NCBI RefSeq assembly: GCF_001187535.1 | Contig: NZ_LFIO01001078.1 | Coordinates: forward strand, 37,958 to 101,957 | Direction of reading: 5' to 3' | DNA: 64,000 nt | Source of the DNA: Rhizobium ecuadorense | GTDB taxonomy: Bacteria > Pseudomonadota > Alphaproteobacteria > Rhizobiales > Rhizobiaceae | In this document: in pieces, positions 26,508-34,739 of the stretch | How the letters are laid out: each line of letters begins with the position of its first letter | How positions within the stretch are numbered: the stretch's first letter is position 1 | Notes under the pieces: generated by a model | What the model saw: only the letters and a program-made list of their open reading frames with translations | Told to the model about the DNA's origin: nothing | Database searches by the model: none | Translations under genes and position numbers: made by a program

Positions 26508-27662
26508 TCAGTCGGCCGAAAGCGCCGTCAGGATCTGATAGGCCGCGGCGACGCGGTCCTCGTTGGGATAGTTCTTATTGGCCAGGATGACGATGCCGAG
26601 CCGGTCCCTGGGAATGAAGGCGACGTAGGCGCCGAAACCGTTGGTCGAGCCGGTCTTGTTGATCCACACATCGTCGCGCGGTTGCATCGGCGGACGCAGT
26701 TCCGAAACCGGCATGGTCTTCAGCATCGCCGGCGAATTGCCCTCCAGCAAGTCGTTCAAGCTTAAGGGATAGGCATATTGCTCCCAGATGAGATCCTGGG
26801 TCATCGCCCCTGCTTTGAAATATCCGATATGGGTGTCGGCGATGGCCCGCTGCAGTTTTTCGTCGAGCTTGAGCATGCCCATATTGGCGCCGACGAAGCG
26901 GATCATGTCGCCTGCGGTGGATTTGACGCCATAGGCTTCGGCCGAAAGCACGGCCGGCGTCATCCGGGCCGGCTCGCCGCTGCGCTTATAACCTTGAGCA
27001 TAGTCGGCCTGCCGCGCTTTCGGCACATCGATATAGGTGCTTTTCAAACCGAGCGCGGCAAACAGCTTACCTTCCATCAAACCGGTAAAATCCCCGTGCA
27101 TGGATTTCGCGACGATATAGCCGAGCATGCCGATGCTGGGATTGGCGTAACTTCTCTGCGTCCCCGCCGCATAGGAGGGCCGCCAGGCTTCGAAATAGCC
27201 GAGCAGCTGCTTTTCGGTCTTGACCTCGTCGGGAAGCTGCAGCGGAAATCCGCCTGCCGTGTGGGTGGCCAGATGCATCAGGGCGACATCGCCGAACGGC
27301 TTTCCCGTCATTCCAGGCAGATATTTGCCGACCTTGTCCGACAGCGAAAGCTGTCCGCGTGCTTGCGCATAGGATGCCAGCGTCACGGTGAAGGTCTTGC
27401 TGATCGATCCGAGTTCGAACAGCGTGGTCGGTGCCACCGGCTTGCCGGTGTCCTTGGACTCGACGCCATAGGTGAAGATGTGGTCCCGGCCGTCGGCGGT
27501 GATGGCGACGGCTATGCCGGGGATGGCGTATTTCTCCATGATCGGCTTGATCGCGGCATCCGTGACCGCCTTCACTGTCGTTTCGTCGGCGGCAAAACCG
27601 CTTGCGGAGGCGCAGGCCGAGAGCAAAACGGCCGATAAAATTCTTATCCCAACGCTGTTCAT
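26508..27662 (-). CDS. ampC: Class C beta-lactamase
   Basis: A 384-residue serine beta-lactamase of AmpC type, secreted to the periplasm. A signal peptide ends around SGFAADE. The active-site S86-I-S-K89, Y172-A-N174 and the C-terminal KTG in NKTGSTNGFG are all present, so it should hydrolyse cephalosporin-like beta-lactams. The start was chosen at ATG 27662, nine bases after GGAGG; in-frame ATGs directly abutting GGAGG are too close. It diverges from a LysR gene of AmpR type, the classic inducible arrangement. Confidence 0.93.
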   Translation of the reverse strand: MNSVGIRILSAVLLSACASASGFAADETTVKAVTDAAIKPIMEKYAIPGIAVAITADGRDHIFTYGVESKDTGKPVAPTTLFELGSISKTFTVTLASYAQARGQLSLSDKVGKYLPGMTGKPFGDVALMHLATHTAGGFPLQLPDEVKTEKQLLGYFEAWRPSYAAGTQRSYANPSIGMLGYIVAKSMHGDFTGLMEGKLFAALGLKSTYIDVPKARQADYAQGYKRSGEPARMTPAVLSAEAYGVKSTAGDMIRFVGANMGMLKLDEKLQRAIADTHIGYFKAGAMTQDLIWEQYAYPLSLNDLLEGNSPAMLKTMPVSELRPPMQPRDDVWINKTGSTNGFGAYVAFIPRDRLGIVILANKNYPNEDRVAAAYQILTALSAD

Positions 27663-27850
27663 AACCATCATCCTCCAAATCGACAGGGCAGCCAAACCGG
27701 CGCAAAGCGCATGGGGAGGAGGTTTATCGGCGCTGTTTTGCAATCACAAATGATGATATCTCGCAGCAGCCACAAGAAAATCTAATGCATGTCGCCTGGA
27801 AGCGTGCGGCGGTTCCGGCAGAACGACATGCAGCAAAACATAGGCCTTTG
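27663..27850. promoter_or_regulatory. ampC-ampR divergent control region
   Basis: The 188-base gap between divergent ampC and ampR should hold both promoters and the AmpR operator. I could not identify a reliable T-N11-A operator. The ampR-proximal third is filled by a RIME-like palindrome, which is unusual for such a short control region. Confidence 0.5.
27783..27831. repeat. RIME-like A-module palindrome in the ampR leader
   Basis: TGCATGTCGCC and CGACATGCA arms flank a GGAAGCGTGCGGCGG core, matching module A seen at 15121-15167 with a few substitutions. It would form a hairpin in the 5' untranslated part of the ampR message. Confidence 0.7.
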
Positions 27851-28720
27851 ATGGTTCGGCAATTCCTCCCCTTGAACGGCCTGCGCGCCTTCGAAGCCTC
27901 GGCACGGCATCTGAGCTTCACCCGCGCCGCGATCGAGCTCTGCGTCACCCAGGCGGCGGTCAGCCAGCAGGTCAAAGGCCTGGAGACGCGATTGGGCGTG
28001 GCGCTGTTCCAGCGTCTTCCCCGCGGCTTGAAAATCACCGCGGAAGGCGAAGCGCTGCTGCCGACGGTGACGGCCTCCTTCGATCAGATGGCGACGACAC
28101 TGGACAGGATCGAAGCCGGGCAGGTGCGGGAGCTGCTGTTTCTCGGCGTGGTCGGGACATTCGCCGTCGGCTGGCTGTTGCCGCGGCTTGCGGATTTCCA
28201 GCGCCGGCATGCCTTTATCGATCTCCGCATTTCCACCAACAACAACCGCGTCGATCCGGCCGCCGAAGGGCTGGATTTCGCCATCCGCTTCGGCAGCGGC
28301 TCCTGGCACGGCACCGAGGCGCAACGGCTGTTCGAAGCGCCGCTTTCGCCGCTCTGCATCCCCAAACTGGCGGAGCATCTGCGATCGCCTGAAGATCTTG
28401 CCGGGGCCACGCTGCTGCGCAGTTACCGGACGGATGAATGGAGCAGCTGGTTTCAGGCGGCAGGCGTTGCCCCCACCGCGCAGGTCAATGCCGGCATCGT
28501 CTTCGATTCCTCCGTCGGCATGATGGAGGCCGCCCTCCAGGGGCTCGGCGTCGCGCTGGCGCCGCCGTCGATGTTCACAAGGCATCTCGCCTCGGGCGCG
28601 ATCGTGCAGCCCTTCGCCACTGCCATTTCGCTCGGCAGCTATTGGCTGACGCGCCTGCAGTCGCGGCCGGTCACGGCGGCGATGCAGGCATTTTCGGATT
28701 GGATCGGTGCGCAGGTCTGA
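27851..28720 (+). CDS. ampR: LysR-family regulator, AmpR type
   Basis: A 289-residue LysR-type regulator. The winged helix is LNGLRAFEASARHLSFTRAA followed by CVTQAAVSQQVKGLETRLG, and the substrate-binding domain follows with the AmpR-like DFAIRFGSGSW and GLGVALAPPSMF. AmpR proteins sense muropeptides released during beta-lactam stress and activate ampC. Start ATG 27851 gives MVRQFLPLNGLRAFE, the usual AmpR N-terminus; the open frame upstream runs through a repeat. Its divergent position next to ampC supports the name. Confidence 0.9.
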   Translation: MVRQFLPLNGLRAFEASARHLSFTRAAIELCVTQAAVSQQVKGLETRLGVALFQRLPRGLKITAEGEALLPTVTASFDQMATTLDRIEAGQVRELLFLGVVGTFAVGWLLPRLADFQRRHAFIDLRISTNNNRVDPAAEGLDFAIRFGSGSWHGTEAQRLFEAPLSPLCIPKLAEHLRSPEDLAGATLLRSYRTDEWSSWFQAAGVAPTAQVNAGIVFDSSVGMMEAALQGLGVALAPPSMFTRHLASGAIVQPFATAISLGSYWLTRLQSRPVTAAMQAFSDWIGAQV

Positions 28721-28747
28721 TGTCCGGAGCGCTCTCAGAGGTCCCGA

Positions 28748-28893
28748 GCTGCCCCTCATCCGCCTGCCGGCACCTTCTCCCCGCTTGCGGGGCGAAGGGG
28801 ATGTGCCGCGACCGCTCGGTTCCCACGTAACCTCGCGCAGGGCACGTCCCCTCTCCCCGTCAGAACGGGGAGAGGGTTAGGGTGAGGGGCAGC
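28748..28893. repeat. Intergenic inverted-repeat element (CTGCCCCTC family)
   Basis: Ends CTGCCCCTCATCCGCCTGCC and GGTTAGGGTGAGGGGCAG are complementary, with internal hairpins around CCCCGCTTGCGGGG and CTCCCCGTCAGAACGGGGAG. A second copy in the opposite orientation lies at 49008-49149. The element sits between convergent genes and may act as a terminator. Confidence 0.75.
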
Positions 28894-28918
28894 CATTGGC
28901 GCAGACCGACAGCCAGGA

Positions 28919-29908
28919 TCACTTCTGAATGCAGGTATCCACCGTATCCTTGGTGCATTCGTCCAGCCCGGTAAACACCGGATCCTCGACCTTCTTTCCA
29001 GCAATCAGGTCCATCATCACGGTTGGCGCCTTGTAGCCCATTTCGAACGGCCGCTGGCCGACCAGCGCGGTGACCAGGCCCTCCTTGGCGATCGCCACTT
29101 CGTCGCCGATCGTGTCGGCGGCGCCGATGACGAATTCGTTCTTGGCGATCTTGTCGGCCATCGGCTTGAACAGGTCGCGATAGGGCTGCGGGGCGCCGAA
29201 CAGCGGCCAGCCACCCATGATGCCGAAGGCATCGAGGTCGGTATTGGCGGCAAGGATGTCGGTCATCGCCTGCACGCCCTTGGCGCCGTCGTCATTGGTG
29301 AAAACCGGGCAGCCGGCCACCTCAGTCCAGCCGCCTTCACCCTTCAGTGCCGCAAGGCCCTTCTGGCCGCTCAGCGTATCGCGCATGCCCTGGGCGCGGC
29401 GCAGGATGTTGTCGGCGCCGGGATTGCCTTCGATGGTGCAGATCTTGCCGCCCTTCGGCTTGGCCTTCTTGATATATTCGCCGATCTTGGCGCCCATCAG
29501 ATAATTGTCGGTGCCGAGATAGGTCTTGCGTAGCGCCGCATCATCTGCCGCGAGATCGGCATCGAGCGTCATCACCGGAACGCTCGGATTGGCGGTCTTC
29601 AGCGTCTGGGCGATCAGCTTGGCGTTCGACGGCGAGATGGCGATGGCGGCGGTATCGGCTTTACCCAGCATATCCTGGACGATCTGCGCCTCGCCGGCCT
29701 CATCGGAGGTCGATGCCGGACCCGTGTAGAAGCATTCATATTCGGCGGATGCGTTTTCCTTGTTCCACTTCTGGCAACCCTGGTTGATCGCCTCGAAGAA
29801 CGGGTTGTCGAGGCCTTTGACGACGATGACCAGCTGCTTCTTGGCGGCGAGCGCCTGTCCGGCCGTCAACGCCAGGACTGCAGCTGTAAGCAATAATGCC
29901 TTCCTCAT
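28919..29908 (-). CDS. CUT2 sugar ABC transporter, periplasmic binding protein
   Basis: A 329-residue type I periplasmic binding protein. The signal peptide is ALLLTAAVLALTAGQALA. The mature part begins KKQLVIVVKGLDNPFFEAIN and continues with IAISPSNAKLIAQTL, TLDADLAADDAALRKTYLGT and IMGGWPLFG, all typical of the ribose/fructose-binding cluster. Paired cysteines near the C-terminus and in CPVF/CQKW may form disulfides. A gene for an SDR-type dehydrogenase follows upstream, and the matching ATPase and permease genes are divergent at 31193-33016. The sugar is unknown. Confidence 0.88.
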   Translation of the reverse strand: MRKALLLTAAVLALTAGQALAAKKQLVIVVKGLDNPFFEAINQGCQKWNKENASAEYECFYTGPASTSDEAGEAQIVQDMLGKADTAAIAISPSNAKLIAQTLKTANPSVPVMTLDADLAADDAALRKTYLGTDNYLMGAKIGEYIKKAKPKGGKICTIEGNPGADNILRRAQGMRDTLSGQKGLAALKGEGGWTEVAGCPVFTNDDGAKGVQAMTDILAANTDLDAFGIMGGWPLFGAPQPYRDLFKPMADKIAKNEFVIGAADTIGDEVAIAKEGLVTALVGQRPFEMGYKAPTVMMDLIAGKKVEDPVFTGLDECTKDTVDTCIQK

Positions 29909-29956
29909 AGCTTCCTCCCATTGAAAAAGACGGGCGCTTCTGCACCCGCCGCGTCA

Positions 29957-30937
29957 TCAACCTGGATACCAGACGACCCGAGGCTCCTCCCTCGAACGCT
30001 GGTAGTCCCAAGCCGAATTGATCAGCTTTTCCAGATCGTAGACCGGCTTCCAGTCCAAAAGATATCTGGCCTTGCTGTTGTCCATCCAGTTCGAGTGAAA
30101 CTGGCTTGCGATATCGACCGAGCCGAGCCCGCGCGTGCGGGCGAGAAAATCGGCGACCTCGCCATAATCGACCGGCCGATCCATCGAGATGTTGAAAAGC
30201 TCCCCCTTGGCGCGCGGATTGTCGATTGCCGCCAGGATTGCCGCGACGAGATCGTCGACATGGACGAAATTGCGCTTCAGCGGCCGCCCGTCGGCATCGC
30301 GCAGCAGCGGCACCGTGCCATTATGCGCGTAACGCTCGGCATCATCAGCCGGCACCAGCGTCTTCCAGTCCGGCCCGCCGAAGACATCGTCGCCAAAGGA
30401 CAGCGTGAATTTGAAATCGTCCTTCTCCATGATCCAGGGCGCCCTGAGGCAGCAACTGTTGATGCCGTACTGGATGGTGAACTGCTCGAGCATCACCTCT
30501 TCGAGCACCTTGGACAGCGCATAGCACCCGGGATAGGCGCGATGCGGCGTCTTTTCGGTCACCGGCCCGTCATGGCGATAGAAGAAATGGCCGATGCCGG
30601 CATCGCCGCCGATCAGGATGAACTGCTTTGCCGTCGGGCTGGCGCGAAACGCCTCGAGCAGCCAGAACAGGCCCTTGACGGTGATGTCCATCACATCTTC
30701 AGGGATTTCCTTGCAGGTGGCAAGATGCACGACATGGGTGACGCCGTCCATTGCCGCGGCCACGACATCGCTGTCGGCAATCGAGCCCTTGACGACACTG
30801 ATGCGGTCGGTTTCCTCGAGCACACGATTATGGCAAAGCGCGCGAATGCGCGCTTCGGAAAATCGCGGCTCGTCAAGCAGCCCAGCAATGAAGCGCCGCC
30901 CGACCTTGCCCGTAGCCCCGGTGACAAGGATCAGCAT
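29957..30937 (-). CDS. NAD-dependent epimerase/dehydratase-family oxidoreductase
   Basis: An extended SDR protein of 326 residues with an N-terminal VTGATGKVGRRF Rossmann motif, catalytic YALSK (Y-x3-K) and RNFVHVDDLVAAILAAIDNP. It lies 48 bases upstream of the sugar-binding protein gene on the same strand and diverges from the ATPase/permease pair, so it probably acts on the imported sugar or on an intermediate, for example as a sugar or sugar-acid dehydrogenase. Substrate specificity cannot be read. Unlike UDP-sugar epimerases it lacks a clear nucleotide-binding pattern in the C-terminal half. Confidence 0.82.
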   Translation of the reverse strand: MLILVTGATGKVGRRFIAGLLDEPRFSEARIRALCHNRVLEETDRISVVKGSIADSDVVAAAMDGVTHVVHLATCKEIPEDVMDITVKGLFWLLEAFRASPTAKQFILIGGDAGIGHFFYRHDGPVTEKTPHRAYPGCYALSKVLEEVMLEQFTIQYGINSCCLRAPWIMEKDDFKFTLSFGDDVFGGPDWKTLVPADDAERYAHNGTVPLLRDADGRPLKRNFVHVDDLVAAILAAIDNPRAKGELFNISMDRPVDYGEVADFLARTRGLGSVDIASQFHSNWMDNSKARYLLDWKPVYDLEKLINSAWDYQRSREEPRVVWYPG

Positions 30938-31192
30938 ACCTCTCTCCCCAGCAACAGCTAATATGCGCGCGTTTCCGGCGTCAATCTGTATTTATCGTAC
31001 AAAATAGATTTTTGCGGTGAGGGACTGATTTAGCGGACATTTGATTGACGATTCCGGGCGCTTTTGCATTAATGAAGATAATCGCTTTTCCGGGAGGAGA
31101 TCGGCCGAGCGAGATCGCAGGCGTCCGACTGGCAGCCGGGTATCGGCAGCCGGCGGTGAGGCAGGCCTGCAGGTTCCGAGGAGGGTAGTCGG
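30938..31192. promoter_or_regulatory. Divergent control region of the split sugar transporter
   Basis: This 255-base region separates the SDR/binding-protein genes from the ATPase/permease genes and must hold both promoters. It includes an AT-rich patch at about 30985-31030 and GAGGAGGG at 31180-31185, the ribosome-binding site for the ATPase gene. No operator palindrome was recognised. Confidence 0.45.
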
Positions 31193-31936
31193 CTGGTCGC
31201 GGTTCTCGAACTCACCAATATCTCGAAACATTTCGGCGCCATCCAGGCGGTCAACGACGTGTCGTTTACGCTCGAAGCCGGCCAGGTCGTCGGCCTGATG
31301 GGCGATAACGGCGCCGGCAAAAGCACGCTGGTGAAGATGATCGCCGGCAACTTCCGGCCGAGCGAAGGCACGATGCGGCTCGAGGGCAAGGAGATCGTCA
31401 TGCACCGGCCGGTCGAGGCGCGCCAGCACGGCATCGAGATCGTCCATCAGGATCTGGCGCTGTGCAACAATCTGACGGCGGCCGCCAATGTCTTCCTCGG
31501 CCGCGAGCTCAGGCGCGGCATCGGCCCCCTGAAGGTTCTCGATTACAAGACAATGTACCGGCGCGCCGGCGAGATCTTCAAGGAGCTGAAATCGGAAACC
31601 CGCCCGCGCGACCTCGTCAAGCAGATGTCGGGCGGCCAGCGGCAGGCGGTGGCGATCGGGCGCACCATGCTGTCGGAGGCCAAGATCGTACTGATGGACG
31701 AGCCGACGGCGGCCATCTCGGTCCGCCAGGTGGCCGAAGTCCTCAACCTGATCCGCGAGCTGCGCGACCGCGGCATCGCGGTCGTGCTGATCAGCCATCG
31801 CATGCCCGATGTTTTCACCGTCGCCGACCGGGTGATCGTCATGCGCCGCGGCCGGAAGGTCGCCGACAAGGCGATTGCCGCGAGTTCACCTGAGGAAGTG
31901 ACGGGTCTGATCACAGGCGCCATCGAACAGGTGTGA
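31193..31936 (+). CDS. CUT2 sugar ABC transporter ATPase, single domain
   Basis: A 247-residue ATP-binding subunit. Walker A is GDNGAGKST, Q-loop EIVHQDLALC, signature MSGGQRQAVAIGRTM (canonical LSGGQ is MSGGQ here) and Walker B IVLMDEPTAA. It is a single-domain protein, about half the usual RbsA/XylG length, as in FrcA-like systems. The first ordinary start codon, GTG 31259, would delete the first strand, VLELTNISKHFGAIQAVND; the only codon that keeps it is CTG 31193, eight bases after GGAGG, so I placed the start there. The permease gene follows 80 bases later. Confidence 0.85.
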   Translation: MVAVLELTNISKHFGAIQAVNDVSFTLEAGQVVGLMGDNGAGKSTLVKMIAGNFRPSEGTMRLEGKEIVMHRPVEARQHGIEIVHQDLALCNNLTAAANVFLGRELRRGIGPLKVLDYKTMYRRAGEIFKELKSETRPRDLVKQMSGGQRQAVAIGRTMLSEAKIVLMDEPTAAISVRQVAEVLNLIRELRDRGIAVVLISHRMPDVFTVADRVIVMRRGRKVADKAIAASSPEEVTGLITGAIEQV

Positions 31937-32017
31937 GCGCCGCCGCTTAGGGGAGAAATCCCTGCCGTAAGAAATGCCCTTGGGGAAAAATGCCCTATCT
32001 GGAGTGAGAGGTCGAAA

Positions 32018-33016
32018 ATGGCAGTGACATTGGACCAGACGATTGCACAGAAGCAGCGCAGCCGGCTTGCGGAGTTCGTCGGCGGCCAGACCTTCTGGGT
32101 GCTGATCGCCGTGCTTCTCGCCTGCCTCTTCCTGTCCTTCGCCACCGATTCCTTTGCGACGGCGAAGAACCTCTACAACATCACCCGCAACGTCACCTTC
32201 GTCGCCATCATCGCGCTCGGCATGACGCTCGTCATCATCACCGGCGGCATCGACCTGTCTGTGGGATCGGTGCTCTGCCTCTGCAGCATGGTGCTGGCGG
32301 TCACCATGAATGCCGGCTACTCCATCGAGGTCGGCATCACGGCCGCGATCGTCACGGCGCTGGTGATCGGCGCCTTCAACGGCGTGCTGATCGCCTATCT
32401 CAATTTTCCGCCCTTCGTGGTGACGCTCGGCATGCTGTCCATTGCGCGCAGCCTGGCGATGGTCGCCTCGAACAACACCGTCGTCTTCCAGTTCGGCCCC
32501 GACCATGACAAGCTGCTGGCGCTCGGCGGCGGCGCCTGGTTTTTCGGCATCGCCAACCCGGTGCTCTACATGGTCATCCTGGCGCTGTTGACCGGTTTCG
32601 TGCTGCGCTGGACGCGCTTCGGCCGCTATGTCTTCGCCATCGGCGGCAATGAACACGCCGCAACACTGACCGGCGTTCCGGTGCGCAGCATCAAGGTCGC
32701 CGTCTACATGATCTCGGCGCTCTCGGCCGGCATTGCCGGCATCGTCCAGACCGGCTGGCTCGGCGCCGTCACCACCAATATCGGCGCCGGCATGGAACTC
32801 CAGGTCATCGCCGCCGCCGTCATCGGCGGCGCCAACCTCGCCGGCGGTGTCGGCACCGCTTTCGGCGCCCTGGTCGGCGCGGCGCTGATCGAGGTGATCC
32901 GCAACAGCCTCGGCCTGCTCGGCATCAATGCCTTCTGGCAGGGCACGTTTATCGGCGGGGCGATCGTGCTGGCGGTGCTGTTCGACCGGATCCGCAATTT
33001 GCGGCAGAGCGAGTAG
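32018..33016 (+). CDS. CUT2 sugar ABC transporter permease
   Basis: A 332-residue RbsC/FrcC-family inner-membrane permease with eight to ten hydrophobic helices. Diagnostic stretches are ALGMTLVIITGGIDLSVGS, GAFNGVLIAYLNFPPFVVTL, RFGRYVFAIGGNEHAATLTG and AAAVIGGANLAGGVGTAFGA. It pairs with the ATPase encoded just upstream and with the divergent binding protein. GGAGTGAGAGG before the ATG is a strong ribosome-binding site. Confidence 0.93.
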   Translation: MAVTLDQTIAQKQRSRLAEFVGGQTFWVLIAVLLACLFLSFATDSFATAKNLYNITRNVTFVAIIALGMTLVIITGGIDLSVGSVLCLCSMVLAVTMNAGYSIEVGITAAIVTALVIGAFNGVLIAYLNFPPFVVTLGMLSIARSLAMVASNNTVVFQFGPDHDKLLALGGGAWFFGIANPVLYMVILALLTGFVLRWTRFGRYVFAIGGNEHAATLTGVPVRSIKVAVYMISALSAGIAGIVQTGWLGAVTTNIGAGMELQVIAAAVIGGANLAGGVGTAFGALVGAALIEVIRNSLGLLGINAFWQGTFIGGAIVLAVLFDRIRNLRQSE

Positions 33017-33059
33017 CTATCCGGTCGTAGCGTTCGTTGAGCAAACTCCGGCCATGCCC

Positions 33060-33380
33060 TCAGGGGCGCGCATCCTCAAAGCCATCCAACTCGGGGCATC
33101 CCCTGATGTTGGCGAAGCCGATCTCGCGCCGGTCGCCCGATTGATCCAGACCTCTGAGCACGATGACATTGTCATCCTGCTGTATGATCTCGCTGCGATA
33201 GATGCCAGCCCGCAGCGCCCGGTTTCTTGCCTGGCTGATGTTGCATTGGCCGGGCCGGGGCGTGACGTGCCAGTATCGCGTGCCTTGGCCATCCGTCTGC
33301 CATCCGCCAGAGGCGGCGGATCCCGGCACGCCGGATAGCAGGATGGCACACAATACTATCAAGCTGCCCACCAGTTTCAT
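33060..33380 (-). CDS. Small secreted protein of unknown function
   Basis: A 106-residue protein with a signal peptide (LVGSLIVLCAILLSGVPGSA, cleavage near SAASGG) and a short mature domain holding two cysteines (GQCNIS and RGCPEL). I do not recognise it. ATG 33380 was chosen because the signal peptide starts there; the open frame upstream is shadow. It converges with the permease gene, and nothing nearby suggests a role. Confidence 0.65.
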   Translation of the reverse strand: MKLVGSLIVLCAILLSGVPGSAASGGWQTDGQGTRYWHVTPRPGQCNISQARNRALRAGIYRSEIIQQDDNVIVLRGLDQSGDRREIGFANIRGCPELDGFEDARP

Positions 33381-33489
33381 GTGACCTCCGTCAGCCGTCG
33401 ACGTTTCAGGGCTCGTCGCCACTCTGCTTGCCCCGGTTGCAACGGATAACCAGGCCCTTGGCGTCACGACAGTAGATCATGCGCGCTAA

Positions 33490-33672
33490 CACGGTGCTAA
33501 CGCGGCTCCAGCATCCGGCCCAAGGCCGCGAAACCCAGGTTTCAAGATAACGCTGCCAGCGGCTTTCATCCTCGGCATGCTCGCGGATCGCGCGTTCCGC
33601 TTTATCGGCATAGGAACGCAATACGCTTTCGGCGAAATCGGCAAGGGATGTGCCTTGCCTCTTGGCGAGCAC
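33490..33672 (-). pseudogene. Truncated CopG/RHH-type antitoxin remnant
   Basis: The frame from GTG 33672 reads LAKRQGTSLADFAESVLRSY and then DESRWQRYLETWVSRPW. Sequence of this kind is the central and C-terminal part of CopG-family antitoxins, which normally have about 15 N-terminal residues forming the DNA-binding strand; here a TAG stop lies two codons upstream, and the C-terminal end departs from the usual. I take it as a decayed antitoxin gene. No toxin gene was found beside it. Confidence 0.4.
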
Positions 33673-33678
33673 GCCGCG

Positions 33679-33987
33679 CTATGGACGGCAATCGAGACAA
33701 AGTTTGATAATCCCCGCCAGAGCCAAAACCGTGAAGAGCAACATAAAAGAGGTTGCCACCACGGAAAAAGGCATGGCGATCAGGAACTTCGATTTCGGCG
33801 TCGCCAACAGGCGATCATCACCCCCACCACCGGACCAGGATATTTTAGGGCCGAAATCCTGGCTGAAATCATAACCGTTTTTGCGGTAGAAGATGATCGA
33901 CCGGATGCACCAATACCAGCTGTAGGCGCAAAAACCGCCTGCCGCGCAGAACATCACCCACAGTTCAACCCACTCGTCAGTAACCAT
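33679..33987 (-). CDS. Small membrane protein of unknown function
   Basis: A 102-residue protein with two predicted membrane helices (about residues 8-30, ELWVMFCAAGGFCAYSWYW, and 70-95, FLIAMPFSVVATSFMLLF) and several cysteines and tryptophans. I do not recognise the family. It is transcribed away from the DUF2314 gene at 34106, sharing a 118-base divergent control region. Coding is judged from composition and the absence of a better frame. Confidence 0.55.
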   Translation of the reverse strand: MVTDEWVELWVMFCAAGGFCAYSWYWCIRSIIFYRKNGYDFSQDFGPKISWSGGGGDDRLLATPKSKFLIAMPFSVVATSFMLLFTVLALAGIIKLCLDCRP

Positions 33988-34105
33988 CCCACTCTCCCCA
34001 ACATCGGAAGGCTAGCAGCGGCGGCGCAGGTGCATCAAGCCGATATTGAAGATCAACCAGAGATAGCTATGTTGCGTCACATAGTAACAATCTTGGACCC
34101 ATCGA

Positions 34106-34633
34106 ATGTTGCGCAACGTCATTTCAGTCTTCTCGATGCTTGGCCTATCCGTTCTGATCATTCCCAGCGAACGCGCTCTGGCCACCGACAACGTCCAGTT
34201 GATCGCGCCCGGCGATCCGGCCATGGCCAAAGCCCATGAGAAATCCAAAAGCGAGTTGGACGGCTTCCTCGAGAAACTGGGCAACCCACCGGCCGGAACC
34301 GAAAATTACAGCATCAAGCTCGGTTTCACGGACAAGGCCAAAGGTGTGGCGCTGACCACTGACCAGATGGCGCCGAATGTGGAATTCATGTGGGTCTATC
34401 AGATCAATGCATCAAGTGACCATTTCACCGCTCTTCTCAGCGATACGCCTGAGTACATCCACAACATCAAGCCCGATGATCGCGTCGAATTCGAGAAGTC
34501 GGATATCTTCGACTGGATGTATACCGAGAATGGGAAAGTGAAGGGAAACTACACCGCATGCCCGCTGCTGCTGGCCGGCCCGAAAGAACAGTTGGACCAA
34601 TATCGCGAAATCTACGGCATCGTCTGCGACTGA
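34106..34633 (+). CDS. DUF2314-domain secreted protein
   Basis: A 175-residue protein with a signal peptide (FSMLGLSVLIIPSERALA, cleavage near residue 26) and a DUF2314-type domain: YSIKLGFTDKAKG, VEFMWVYQI, FTALLSDTPEYIHNIKPDDR, then the family's SDIFDWMYTENGKVKGNYTA. The domain's role is unknown; many members are inferred to be immunity or stress-related, without proof. The mature protein is likely periplasmic. ATG 34106 was chosen because the signal peptide starts there. Confidence 0.82.
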   Translation: MLRNVISVFSMLGLSVLIIPSERALATDNVQLIAPGDPAMAKAHEKSKSELDGFLEKLGNPPAGTENYSIKLGFTDKAKGVALTTDQMAPNVEFMWVYQINASSDHFTALLSDTPEYIHNIKPDDRVEFEKSDIFDWMYTENGKVKGNYTACPLLLAGPKEQLDQYREIYGIVCD

Positions 34634-34739
34634 CCGCAAGGTCGCTCGCATGCTCCCGATCACCATGATCTCGATAATATCGATGGGGTTGGGGCGCCTG
34701 CTTTTGTCTCAGGCGCAGCGCACAGGCTGACGTTCGAGG

